Origin: CAYSRC01 sp964433495
Lineage (GTDB): Bacteria; Bacillota; Clostridia; Oscillospirales; Ruminococcaceae
DNA: 64,000 nt
NCBI GenBank assembly: GCA_964433495.1
Contig: CAYSRC010000001.1
Location: 62,001 to 126,000 of the forward strand
Direction of reading: 5' to 3'
Part shown: piece after piece, positions 15,787 to 24,315 of the stretch
Layout: every line of letters begins with the position of its first letter
Numbering within the stretch: position 1 is the stretch's first letter
The notes under the pieces: generated by a model
Databases searched by the model: none
Told to the model about the DNA's origin: nothing
What the model saw: only the letters and a program-made list of their open reading frames with translations
Program-made: the position numbers and the translations under genes

Positions 15787-16578
15787 ATGGCAATTGAGAT
15801 AAAAAACGCGGGATTCACCTATCCCAACGGGTTTACGGCTCTTGAAAACATAAACCTCACCGTCAAGGAGGGCGAAAAGGTCGCCATTGTCGGACAGAAC
15901 GGCGCGGGCAAGACCACCTGCGTCAAGATGATGAACGGCCTCAACAAACCGAGCGCGGGCGACGTCATCGTCGACGGCGTCAACACTAAGGACGTCACGA
16001 CGGCAACCGTCGCAAAGATGGTCGGATATGTGTTCCAGAACCCCGACGACCAGATATTCAACAACACCGTCAAGAGCGAGATAGAGTACATGCCCCGCTA
16101 TTTCAAGCTGCCCGAGGATGAGGTCAAGCAGCGGCTCGACCACGCCGTCGAGCTGACCGACATCGCCTCGTACATCGACACCAACCCGTATGAAATCCCC
16201 TACCCGATACGCAAGTTTGTCGCCATCGCCGCGGTCATCGCGGCAAAGCCCAAGTACATCGTGCTCGACGAGCCGACGGCCGGGCAGGACCAGTGGGGCA
16301 ACAATGTCCTCTCGAACATGATAAAGCGCCTGCACGAAGAGGGCGTGACCGTCATCACGATAACCCACGACATGGAGTTTGCGCTTGCAAACTTTGACCG
16401 CGTTGTCGCGATGGCGCATAAAAACGTCATCGCAGACGGGACGGCCGCCGACATCTTCTGGAACGAGGAGATCGTCGCCGACGCCAAGATAAAGAAGCCG
16501 GTCATCGGCGAGCTCGCCAAAAAGCTCGGTCTCGACGGGAACATCCTGCGCAGTGAGGAGCTTGTCGAGCGCCTGTAA
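15787..16578 (+). CDS. ecfA: ECF transporter ATPase with lost ABC signature motif
   Basis: Second ABC ATPase, 263 residues. Walker A VGQNGAGKTTC (about 35-45), Q-loop YVFQNPDDQIF (81-91), Walker B YIVLDEPTAGQD (157-168) and H-loop TITHDMEFA are normal. The signature expected as LSGGQxQR at about 137-143 reads IPYPIRK (bases near 16195-16215), although the flanking FVAIAAVIAAKPKYIVLDEP is typical of EcfA. Frame and length are undisturbed, so this looks like real divergence. In ABC dimers the signature of one subunit completes the ATP site of the other, so the site using the first ATPase's Walker A should be impaired. Four bases separate the two ATPase genes. Confidence 0.93.
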   Translation: MAIEIKNAGFTYPNGFTALENINLTVKEGEKVAIVGQNGAGKTTCVKMMNGLNKPSAGDVIVDGVNTKDVTTATVAKMVGYVFQNPDDQIFNNTVKSEIEYMPRYFKLPEDEVKQRLDHAVELTDIASYIDTNPYEIPYPIRKFVAIAAVIAAKPKYIVLDEPTAGQDQWGNNVLSNMIKRLHEEGVTVITITHDMEFALANFDRVVAMAHKNVIADGTAADIFWNEEIVADAKIKKPVIGELAKKLGLDGNILRSEELVERL

Positions 16579-16591
16579 AAAGGAGAAGGAT

Positions 16592-17533
16592 ATGGGACAT
16601 CGTTATCTTACCGCGGGCTGCGCCATCGTCAACGACATGCTGTACGCCGACGGAAGGCGGGTCAAGGGCTTTTTGGGCGGCACGCTGTACACCCTCAACG
16701 GCGTCAAGCCGTACTGTGACGACGTGCTGTACATCGCCCCGGCGGGGCCGGACTTCGCCGATTACTACGGCGAGTACATGAGAAAAAACGGGCTTGACAT
16801 GAGCGGCATCGAGTGCGTCCTCAGCAGGACGCAGTACACGACCGTCGAATACAGCGAGACGGGGCAGTGGCACGAGTACTCGATATACGGCCCCGAGGCC
16901 GACCTCGAGGCGAGGGAAAAGGCGGGCATCCTGCCCGAGTACATCGTCAAGCACTGCTCCGAGCAGACGCGCGGCATCTACTTTGAGGCCGACGTCGATT
17001 CGGCGGTGTGGCAGGGCCTGGACGAGATAAGAAAGGCCGCGCCCTACGGCAAAATCATGTATGAGGTGGCGAGCTCGGACGCATATGACCCCGAGCGCAG
17101 GCAGCGGCTTTTTGAGCGCTTGAGGCAGTGCGACGTCTACTCGATCAACCTGCCCGAGTCCAAATCTCTCTTCGAGACCGAAAGCGAGGAGGCGTCGATC
17201 GGGCGCATCATCGAGTTCGGCAAGCCCTGCTTTTTCAGGGTGGGCGTCAAGGGCTCATACATGATCGAGGACGGAAAGGCGTGGTTCGCCCCCTCGGTCG
17301 GCAGCGAGACAAGCGTCGACCCGACGGGCTGCGGCAACTGCTCGACGGGCGCCGCGATGTACGGCTGGTGCGAGGGACTGCACCCGCTCATGACGGCGAT
17401 CAAGGCAAACCTCGCGTCGGGGCTCAACGCCGCGCAGTTCGGGCCCTATCCCCTTTATACCGAGGAGGTGAAGCGCACGCTTATCGCGCGGGCCGACGAG
17501 ATGTTCAGTAAACTCAAAGGAGAAAACGGTTAA
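16592..17533 (+). CDS. PfkB-like protein with altered catalytic motif
   Basis: A 313-residue ribokinase-fold protein. The start MGHRYLTAGCAIVNDMLYADG and glycine pair KGFLGGTLYTLNG (about 25-37) fit the family. The C-terminal signature, normally DTTGAGD, reads DPTGCGNCSTGAAMYGW at about 244-260: Asn249 (AAC at 17336-17338) replaces the catalytic base. It may therefore be a binding protein, a very weak kinase, or an enzyme using another base. ATG 16592 follows AAAAAGGAGAAGG and lies 13 bases after EcfA, with the BtpA-like gene 2 bases after its stop, so it is firmly in the operon. A paralogue with the normal motif is encoded at 12.3-13.2 kb. Confidence 0.85.
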   Translation: MGHRYLTAGCAIVNDMLYADGRRVKGFLGGTLYTLNGVKPYCDDVLYIAPAGPDFADYYGEYMRKNGLDMSGIECVLSRTQYTTVEYSETGQWHEYSIYGPEADLEAREKAGILPEYIVKHCSEQTRGIYFEADVDSAVWQGLDEIRKAAPYGKIMYEVASSDAYDPERRQRLFERLRQCDVYSINLPESKSLFETESEEASIGRIIEFGKPCFFRVGVKGSYMIEDGKAWFAPSVGSETSVDPTGCGNCSTGAAMYGWCEGLHPLMTAIKANLASGLNAAQFGPYPLYTEEVKRTLIARADEMFSKLKGENG

Positions 17534-17535
17534 TC

Positions 17536-18270
17536 ATGTTTTTAGAGCTTTTCAAAACGAAAAAGCCGATCATGGCGATGCTTCACCTCAAGGGCAACAC
17601 CCGTGAAGAGCGGCTGGAGATATGCCTGCGCGAGGCGGATATATACGCCGAGAACGGCGTCGACTCGATGATCGTCGAAAACTATTTCAGCCGCGACCCC
17701 GCCGAGGTCGAGGCGTGCCTCAAGATGCTCGCGGCAAAGCGTCCGCAGTATCTGCTGGGCGTCAACGTTCTCGACCGATTTGAGCTCAGCTGGAAGCTCG
17801 CCGAGGAGTACGGGGCGAAGTACATCCAGGCCGACTCGGTCTCGGGCCACCTGCGCCTCGAGGACGACGGCCCCTTCGCGGAAATGGTCGAGCGCTATCG
17901 CAGCCGCGGCGGGATTGCCGTCATCGGCGGCGTGCGCTTTAAGTATCAGCCGATCCTTTCGGGGAGGAGCCTCGAGGAGGACCTCCGCCTCGGTATGCAG
18001 CGCTGCGACGCCATTGCCGTCACCGGCACCGGCACCGGCAGGGACACCTCGAGCGACAAGATAAAGGAGTTCCGCGGGATAATGGGGGACTATCCGCTTG
18101 TCGTCGCCGCGGGCATGCTGCCCGAGACGGTGGAGGAAAAGCTGTCGATAGGCGACGCCGCGATTGTCGGCAGCACCTTCAAGGACACCGGCAAGGACAC
18201 GGGCGACGTCAGCGCCGAAAAGGTGAAGGCGTTTATGGACAGGGTGCGCGCGCTGCGCGCTGCGCTTTAA
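17536..18270 (+). CDS. BtpA/SgcQ-family TIM-barrel protein
   Basis: A 244-residue protein of the BtpA/SgcQ family, predicted TIM barrel. Typical landmarks are KKPIMAMLHLKG at the N-terminus, EADIYAENGVDSMIVENYF (about 34-52), LLGVNVLDRF, GAKYIQADSVSGHL, and the C-terminal phosphate-binding-like strands DAIAVTGTGTGRDTS and VVAAGMLPETVEE, with IVGSTFKD near the end. Family members occur in sugar operons (sgcQ) but their reaction is not settled. As last gene of the ECF/PfkB operon it most likely acts on the phosphorylated product of the imported solute, for example as an aldolase, isomerase or phosphoribosyl-cleaving enzyme (inference). Shine-Dalgarno AAAGGAG lies in the end of the preceding gene. 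Confidence 0.9.
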   Translation: MFLELFKTKKPIMAMLHLKGNTREERLEICLREADIYAENGVDSMIVENYFSRDPAEVEACLKMLAAKRPQYLLGVNVLDRFELSWKLAEEYGAKYIQADSVSGHLRLEDDGPFAEMVERYRSRGGIAVIGGVRFKYQPILSGRSLEEDLRLGMQRCDAIAVTGTGTGRDTSSDKIKEFRGIMGDYPLVVAAGMLPETVEEKLSIGDAAIVGSTFKDTGKDTGDVSAEKVKAFMDRVRALRAAL

Positions 18271-18988
18271 GGCTCTTTTGCAGTTTTTGATATGCCTTGA
18301 TATGTCCTGCGCCGCGAAAAGCCCCGAGAGACAGGCGTAAACTTTAAGGCTTGCTGTAGCCCGGGCCCCCCTTACCGCGCGTCGACCGACCGACTTTCCC
18401 TTTATAAGGGAGCCCAAGGTCTCGCGGCCTGAGGGATGGGCGCAAGCTTTAGAGTTCGGAAACCTTCCCCCGTGGGGAGAAGGGGGACTGCTTGCGGTGG
18501 ATGATGGGTTAAGAGACCCCTTGTCCACGGTGAGGCTGAAGTCGAACGAGGAGGTTCGGCTCACCCCTCATCAGTCACCTACGCTGACGGTTTCCCCCTA
18601 CGGGGAAGCTCAAGGGCGCGGAATCCGAGGGACAAGTTAAGCCTTTAAGGCTTACTGTAACCCAAGCCCCCCTTACCGCGCGTAAATGGAACGATGCGCG
18701 GCACACCCTGCGGGAGTATGCAGGGCATGTGCAAAGGGGGGAGGGCCGCGAAGCGGCGGGGGATTGCAAGCGGCATGGCATATTTTGCGCGTGCGGTTCG
18801 TATGAGTTACCAACGCGCCGGCAACTTAAGGCCCGAAAAAATGAGCGTGCACGGTGCTTCGGGGCAAAACCCGCCCTGTCGGGGCCGCCGTTTCGGCCCG
18901 TTTTCCCCGCGGTGCACCCTCATATCGCAAGCGATAAAACGCCGGAGCTGCGAGGCGTTTTACGATAATTTTTAAGGAGGAAGATAAA
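18271..18988. repeat. Dispersed repeat island 3, between BtpA-like gene and nucleotidase
   Basis: No gene. It holds family A units at about 18448-18512 (CCTTCCCCCGTGGGGAGAAG, CGGTGGATGATGGG) and the inverted half at 18563-18620 (CACCCCTCATCAGTCA, CTACGCTGAC, TTCCCCCTACGGGGAA). At 18664-18770 there is a mixed unit: AAGCCCCCCTT, a hairpin CCCTGC GGGAGTAT GCAGGG (family B type in reverse), then AAGGGGGGAGGGCCGCG and GCGGCGGGGGATTG. The last 200 bases before the nucleotidase gene show no clear promoter. Confidence 0.75.
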
Positions 18989-21280
18989 ATGAAAAAAAGA
19001 CAGATCCTTCTGTCGATGCTGCTGACGATGGCTCTCATCATCGGCAGTGTCCCGGTGTTTACGGTGAGTGCGGCGGCAGACACCGTGACAATCTATCACA
19101 CCAACGACATGCACGGTGGGATAGAGGCGTCCTTCAACGAGGACACAAACGAGATTGAAAAGCCCGGCCTCGACTATGTCGCGGCGCTTCACGCGGCGAA
19201 CCCCAATTCGCTGCTTGTCGACGCGGGCGACTTTTCGCAGGGCGCTCTGTTCGCCAACATGGCGCACGGCCTCAGCGTGGTCGAGGTCATGAACGCCGCG
19301 GGCTACGACGTCGCGGCGCTCGGCAACCACGAGTTCGACTACAGCGTGGCCGAGCTCGAGAGCAACGTCGGCGCGGCCGAGTTCGACGTCATCTCGGCAA
19401 ATGTCACGATCGACCCCTCTTTCGCCTCGCAGAACCCCAACCTTGCGGCGATGCCGAGGTATGTCGTCAAGGAGGCGGGCGGGCGCAGAATCGCGTTCTT
19501 CAGCTGCGACACCCCCGAGCTCAACGGCATGGTCAACCCCGCAACCCTCAACGCGGGCGGCGTAAAGGTCAGAACCGACATCTCCGCCCTCGCGGCCGAG
19601 ATAGTGGCTGAGATCAAAAAGGACGTCCCCGACGTCGACGCGATTATCGCGGTGACCCACTGCGGATACGCGGAGAACAGCGCGGGCGAGACCTCGCGAG
19701 ACGTGGCCATGGTCGACGGCGTCGACGCCGTCATCGACGGGCACGACCACCAGCTGCGGCTGGGCGACAGCGCCGTCGACGTGAAAGGCACGCTCGTCGT
19801 TTCGACCGGCACAGGGCTTACGAGCCTCGGCTGTCTGACGCTCGACTGGTCGAGCGGCTCGCTCAAGATAACCTCGAGCGACGCACGCGAGCAGGCGATG
19901 TCGATGGAGCCCGTTGCGGCGGTCACCGCCGTCATCGACAGATGGAACGCAGAGTTCGACGAGATAAGAAACGAGGTCGTCTTCTACTCCGAGACCAACA
20001 TTTGGGGCGGCAACATCGCGGGCCTTGCGGCCGACGGCTCGGATATAACGGCGTCCATCGCCCGCAGGGGCGAGACCAACGGCGGCGACCTCATCGGCGA
20101 CGCGCGGCTTTGGAAGGCGAAAAACTGGCTTGCCGAGAACTGGTCGAGTGACGCCTACGCAGAGCTCGGCCTGACAGCCGACATGCCGGTCGTGGCGCTC
20201 AGCTGCGGCGGCGGCGTCCGCAACTCCTTCCGCGCGGGCGACGTAACCCTCGGCGGGCTGATGACGGCATACTCCTTCAGCTTTGAGGACGCCGAGGACA
20301 CCTATGTCCTCATCACCCCGAAGGTCATGTACGACATGATCGAGCACGGCGTCAACATATTCATCAGCCAGGATCCCGAGACGGGCTTCCTCGAGGCCGA
20401 CGGCTCGATACACGGCCGCTTCCCGCAGGCGATAGGCTTCACCTATTCCTACGACCTGACACAGCCTGCCAGCGGCGAGTACGACAAGGATAAGCTCACG
20501 ATGCCGACCGTCATCGGCTCGAGGGTGCAGAGCATAACCCTCGACGACGGCACCGTCCTTGACCGCAACGACAACGAGACGGGGATCATGCTGGTCACCG
20601 GCTCGTATGAGATAGGCGGCGGCGACAGCTATTGGATGCTGGGTGCGCTCAACAATGCGCCCGACTTCGGCGGTTATCAGTTTATCCCCGAGATAGCGAC
20701 ACCCGCGGGCAACAGCGGCGACGCCGTCATCGACTATGTCAACGAGGTCTACGGCGGCCGCCTTCCCGCGAGCGCGTATCCCCTGGCGAGCGGCAGGATA
20801 GAACGGGTCAACGACCCGTACACCGGCAGCGGCTTCACCTCGACTGTGACGCTCACGAACGGCGGTGCAGCACTTGCCGACACGGCGCTCGCGGCGTTTG
20901 TCAACGGCGAGCGCACCGACGTGACCACCGACGCGGACGGCGTGCTGACGCTCGAGCTGCCCAACGGACCGAGCGAGGTGAGGTTTGTCTCGGCCGACGG
21001 AAGCTACGACACGGGCTCCTACTATCTCGACAACTATTGCGGGCTTGTCAATGTCGTGGCCGACAACGCGCCCGGCGAGCCCCTGCCCGAGGGCATCGGC
21101 GCGCCGCAGGACGGCGAGGAGCAGCCCCCCGCAGAGAGCGAGCCCGAGCCGGAGGAGCCCGCGCTCAGCTCCGCCGAGGTCGTCGTAAGGGTCGTCATCG
21201 GCGCACTGATCGCGGCGGCGGTCTTCGCCATGGTCATCGTCAAGTCGAAAAACGACAGGAAGAACAAGAGCAAGAAATAA
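18989..21280 (+). CDS. Cell-surface bifunctional metallophosphatase/5'-nucleotidase
   Basis: Secreted and membrane-anchored enzyme of 763 residues that releases nucleosides from nucleotides outside the cell. A signal peptide spans 1-28 (MKKRQILLSMLLTMALIIGSV, cleavage near SAAA). The metallophosphatase domain follows: TVTIYHTNDMHGG (DxH), LLVDAGDFSQG, LGNHEFDYS (GNHE), IAVTHCG, DGHDHQL. The C-terminal 5'-nucleotidase domain (about 350-600) contains LSCGGGVRNSF and a YSFSFEDAEDTYVLIT substrate segment. A beta-rich linker (VTLTNGGAALADTAL), an acidic Pro/Glu spacer and a C-terminal membrane helix with Lys/Arg tail (VVVRVVIGALIAAAVFAMVI) tether it. GAGGAAGA precedes ATG. Upstream partner of the nucleoside hydrolase and MFS genes. 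Confidence 0.94.
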   Translation: MKKRQILLSMLLTMALIIGSVPVFTVSAAADTVTIYHTNDMHGGIEASFNEDTNEIEKPGLDYVAALHAANPNSLLVDAGDFSQGALFANMAHGLSVVEVMNAAGYDVAALGNHEFDYSVAELESNVGAAEFDVISANVTIDPSFASQNPNLAAMPRYVVKEAGGRRIAFFSCDTPELNGMVNPATLNAGGVKVRTDISALAAEIVAEIKKDVPDVDAIIAVTHCGYAENSAGETSRDVAMVDGVDAVIDGHDHQLRLGDSAVDVKGTLVVSTGTGLTSLGCLTLDWSSGSLKITSSDAREQAMSMEPVAAVTAVIDRWNAEFDEIRNEVVFYSETNIWGGNIAGLAADGSDITASIARRGETNGGDLIGDARLWKAKNWLAENWSSDAYAELGLTADMPVVALSCGGGVRNSFRAGDVTLGGLMTAYSFSFEDAEDTYVLITPKVMYDMIEHGVNIFISQDPETGFLEADGSIHGRFPQAIGFTYSYDLTQPASGEYDKDKLTMPTVIGSRVQSITLDDGTVLDRNDNETGIMLVTGSYEIGGGDSYWMLGALNNAPDFGGYQFIPEIATPAGNSGDAVIDYVNEVYGGRLPASAYPLASGRIERVNDPYTGSGFTSTVTLTNGGAALADTALAAFVNGERTDVTTDADGVLTLELPNGPSEVRFVSADGSYDTGSYYLDNYCGLVNVVADNAPGEPLPEGIGAPQDGEEQPPAESEPEPEEPALSSAEVVVRVVIGALIAAAVFAMVIVKSKNDRKNKSKK

Positions 21281-21643
21281 CCGATTAAACGGACAACGAC
21301 CTAAAATTTGCAATCGGGACCCCCAATCCGGGTCCCGATTGCTTTGAGCGCCCGGCGAAAGGCGGCCGACGGCCCCGCGGGGGCGGCGGACAGGCCGCAG
21401 CTTCGGGGCCCGGCAAAGCGGGAGGACACGGACGGGGGCGGACAAGCAGGACAAAAAGCGGCCGGCGCGTCTGCTGCCCGCCGAGCAGACGGGCGGGGCG
21501 TCGGCTCGGCCCCGCGTTCTGCCGCTTTGGGGCTGTCGGGGGCGACGGTTTGCAAGCCCCCCGCGAAAGGCCTGCATCTGCCGCCCGCGGCGCGAAAGGA
21601 CAACGCGGTACGCGCCCGGCAAAAGGATAAAGGAGATGGAAAG
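21281..21643. other. Gene-free spacer between nucleotidase and nucleoside hydrolase
   Basis: Apart from the terminator at its left edge, 363 bases of GC-rich sequence with an open frame in phase with the nucleoside hydrolase but with no binding site or conserved residues. I see no promoter that stands out. Confidence 0.5.
21310..21345 (+). terminator. Rho-independent terminator of the nucleotidase gene
   Basis: GCAATCGGGACCC pairs perfectly over 13 bp with GGGTCCCGATTGC around a 7-base loop, then TTTG. It begins 30 bases after the stop. Confidence 0.85.
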
Positions 21644-22591
21644 ATGTCCGATAACAACAAAAAGAAGCTGATAATCGACACCGACTGCGGCTCGGACGAC
21701 GCGATGGCGATCGCCATGGCGCTGCGCGACGAGCGGTACGAGATACTGTGCTTTACGACGGTCTCGGGAAACGTCGACGCCCGCGCCGCCGCAAAAAACA
21801 CCCTCACGACGATCGAGTATGCGGGCAGCTGCGAGCCGCCCGTGTACATCGGCTGCGAGCTGCCGCTGCTGAGCCCGCTCATCGGCGCGTACGAGACCCA
21901 CGGACAGGACGGCATGGGGGACATGGGCCTTGCGCCGCGCCGCCTCAAGGTGAGCGAGGGCAGCGGCGTCGTCAGGATGGCCGAGCTGCTGCGCGGCAGC
22001 GAGCAGGGGGAGATCGACATCATCACCCTCGGCACCCTCACCAACATCGCGCTCGCGATGCGGGTGTTTCCCGAGGAGATGAAAAAGGTCGGGCGCATTG
22101 TGATGATGGGCTCGTCCGGCCTCGGCTTCGGCAACGTCTCGCCCGCCGCCGAGTTCAACATCTGGCAGGACGCCGAGGCCGCAAAGATCGTGCTGGGGTT
22201 CGGCGTCAAGCTCATGTTTGTCGGCTGGGACGCCTGTCTTGACGACGCGATGCTCGAGGAGCCCGACCTCAAGCGGCTGCGGGACAGCGGCGAGCTCGGA
22301 CGCATGTGCGTCGAGTGCAACCGGGTGCTCATGGGCCTCAACCGCGAGCGCTTCGGCAGGGACTGCCTCGACATGGCCGACCCCGCGGCCATGGCGGCGG
22401 CGCTGTGCCCCGAGTGCATCGACGAGTGCGGCGACTACTACTGCGAGGTGGACGTCTCGGGCGGGCCGTCCCACGGCGCGGTTTTGGTCGACAGATACGG
22501 CTTTTCGGGCAAAGCGCCCAACGCCGCGGTTTGCAGCCGTCTCAAGCCGCAGGTGTACAAGGACTATATCTTCAGGACGCTGGGGGCCTGA
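21644..22591 (+). CDS. Nucleoside hydrolase (IunH/RihA family)
   Basis: Cytoplasmic N-glycosidase of 315 residues that splits ribonucleosides into base and ribose. The calcium-binding N-terminus KLIIDTDCGSDDAMAIAMAL (DxDxxxDD) is complete. DIITLGTLTNIALAM, VMMGSSGLGFGNVSPAAEFNIWQDAEAA (with the NxxxD metal/substrate segment) and the DVSGGPSHGAVLVD end also fit; the usual C-terminal His-Asp motif may be represented by SHGAVLVDRYG. ATG 21644 follows AAAGGAGATGG. The MFS gene begins four bases after its stop, so import and cleavage are coupled. Base specificity is not readable. Confidence 0.93.
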   Translation: MSDNNKKKLIIDTDCGSDDAMAIAMALRDERYEILCFTTVSGNVDARAAAKNTLTTIEYAGSCEPPVYIGCELPLLSPLIGAYETHGQDGMGDMGLAPRRLKVSEGSGVVRMAELLRGSEQGEIDIITLGTLTNIALAMRVFPEEMKKVGRIVMMGSSGLGFGNVSPAAEFNIWQDAEAAKIVLGFGVKLMFVGWDACLDDAMLEEPDLKRLRDSGELGRMCVECNRVLMGLNRERFGRDCLDMADPAAMAAALCPECIDECGDYYCEVDVSGGPSHGAVLVDRYGFSGKAPNAAVCSRLKPQVYKDYIFRTLGA

Positions 22592-22594
22592 GAT

Positions 22595-23752
22595 ATGCCC
22601 AAAAACCGCAGATATAATTTTTTGGCGACCGCGCTCATGACGGCGGTGGGCGCGATCTACGCGTCGTATCAGGTGCTCATAAGCGATGTCGCAAGGGCGT
22701 TCGGCGCGGGTGAAAACGAGATGGCTCTGCTGATCGCCTCGGTGTTCTCGGGCTCGGCGCTGATCGCCCTCGTGCTGGGCGAGGTGTCCGAGCGGTTCGG
22801 CAAGCGCCTCGGCATAAGCGCGGCGCTGCTGCTGTCGGGCGCGGGCGCGCTGGTCGTCAGCGCAAGCGGGGGCATCCCCGCGGCGGCGGTGGGGCTCGCG
22901 ATGTCGGGCTTCGGCATCGGCGGGTGCGAGACGATAACGATGTCGCTTGTCGAGGACAACAACCCCGAGACGTCGGACAGGGTCATGTGCGTCGTCATGG
23001 CGATGTTCGGCTTCGGCGGGTTCGTCGCGCCCGTCGCGATTTCGGCGTTTGTGCCGAGCGGCGGCTTCCGTGCTGTCTTTGTTCTTTTCGGCGTTTTACA
23101 GCTGGCACTTTTGGCGCTGCACGCCGCATTTAAGGACATCGACCGCTTCGGCGCGGTCGAGGCGGGCCAAAAGGGCTTTGCGGCGGCAAAGGTGCTCAAA
23201 AACCCCTGCCTCGTGCTCGCGATGGCGGCGCTGTTTTTGTATGTCGGTGTCGAGAGCGTCATCACCTACTGGGCGGGCGAGCTGTTCGCGAGCTTCGGCG
23301 CGGCCGAGAGCGGGGCCGCCGCAGTCTCGGCCTATTGGCTTGCGATTATGGCGGGCTCGCTCGTCAGCTCGCGGCTTAAAAACCCCGCGCGGGTGCTGCC
23401 GCTGCTTCTGCTTTTGGGCGCGGGCTTTATCCTGCTGCTCGTCTTTGCGGCGGAGGCGCAAATCAAGGTCGCCGCAATGTTTGCGGTGGGGCTGATGTTC
23501 GGCCCCGCGTACGCGGTGATCTGCTTTATCGGCGGGCATTCCGAGCGCGAGCACTCGGCGGCGGCCTATTCACTCATGGGCTTTGCCGCAAGCGTCGGCG
23601 GGATAGCCATACAGCCCGCCGTCGCCGCGGTGCTCTCGGGCTTGTCGATTGCGGCGGCGTACCTTGCCGCGGCGGCGCTGACGGTTGCGGACGCCCTGCT
23701 GGTAGCGGCGGCGGCGAGGCGCTCGGAAAAGCGCGACCAAACTCGCGTTTAA
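22595..23752 (+). CDS. MFS transporter, probable nucleoside permease
   Basis: A 385-residue membrane protein with about 12 helices. The N-terminal half shows the MFS loop LGEVSERFGKRLGISAALLLSG between helices 2 and 3, followed by SGFGIGGCETITMSLVEDN. The C-terminal half has GLMFGPAYAVICFIGGHSEREHSAAAYSLMGFAASVGG, a typical MFS helix 10-11 region. Coupled tightly to the nucleoside hydrolase, it probably imports nucleosides or exports bases (inference). No strong Shine-Dalgarno; translation is likely coupled to the upstream gene. Confidence 0.88.
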   Translation: MPKNRRYNFLATALMTAVGAIYASYQVLISDVARAFGAGENEMALLIASVFSGSALIALVLGEVSERFGKRLGISAALLLSGAGALVVSASGGIPAAAVGLAMSGFGIGGCETITMSLVEDNNPETSDRVMCVVMAMFGFGGFVAPVAISAFVPSGGFRAVFVLFGVLQLALLALHAAFKDIDRFGAVEAGQKGFAAAKVLKNPCLVLAMAALFLYVGVESVITYWAGELFASFGAAESGAAAVSAYWLAIMAGSLVSSRLKNPARVLPLLLLLGAGFILLLVFAAEAQIKVAAMFAVGLMFGPAYAVICFIGGHSEREHSAAAYSLMGFAASVGGIAIQPAVAAVLSGLSIAAAYLAAAALTVADALLVAAAARRSEKRDQTRV

Positions 23753-24315
23753 AACGTCCCGCGCGCCCCGACGGGGCGGGGGCATCCGGGGGCTTCATCC
23801 CGCCTTGGGGCATCCCGCCGCGCCTGCGGGCAGGGCGGGACAGGGCGATGCGGTCCGCCGTCCGCGGCGGCGCTTTGCGCGGGCAGGACGCGGCTTTAAA
23901 GCGGGTTCGTTGCCCTGCTTCGGACAGCGCGGCGCGCAGATCAAACGGTACAAAAAGGCAGAGGACGCCCCGCAGGCCGCAAGGTCTGCGGGGCGTCCTC
24001 CCGTGTCTTAAAGCGGTGTGCGTCCCCGGCCGTGAGGCGTTTCACCTTCCGTCCGTGTGAAGCGGCGGGGTGGGTTGCGCTTCGTCTCCCGCCCGGCGCA
24101 GGCGGGAGGAGAGAAGCGTTTGTCAACAGGCTTATCCGCTCGTCAGGCGGCCGTCCGACCTGTTCGCGGACAAAGAGCGGGAGCCTTTTGTCGGGGTGCG
24201 GCGCACGGCGGCGGGGCGTTTTTTTGTTCGGCCCGCCCGACGCTGTTGACGGAATATTTGCCGTTCAATCCTCCCGCGGCGGGCGAGGCCGCCGAAGCGG
24301 CCTCAAGGCTTTTTC
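23753..24315. other. Gene-free region with strong hairpin between convergent genes
   Basis: About 560 bases between the converging MFS and anti-sigma genes. No credible gene and no family A/B repeat recognised. It contains one strong palindrome, listed separately. Confidence 0.5.
23961..24000. terminator. 15-bp hairpin, probable bidirectional terminator
   Basis: GAGGACGCCCCGCAG pairs perfectly with CTGCGGGGCGTCCTC across a 10-base loop. No strong T-run on the plus side; on the minus side TGCCTTTTTG follows, so it can end leftward as well as rightward transcripts. Confidence 0.7.

Noticed and set aside
14139..15818. Long minus-strand open frame opposite EcfT and EcfA
   Set aside because: Antisense shadow of two unambiguous transporter genes.
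15787..16578. Frameshift in the second EcfA gene as cause of the missing signature
   Set aside because: Residues on both sides of the altered motif are in the same frame and fit EcfA, so substitution is more likely than an indel.
18920..22474. 1184-codon open frame on the minus strand across the nucleotidase and nucleoside hydrolase genes
   Set aside because: It lies opposite two well-recognised genes. GC-rich third positions remove stop codons from the antisense frame. The translation is Arg/His/Val-rich with no domain.
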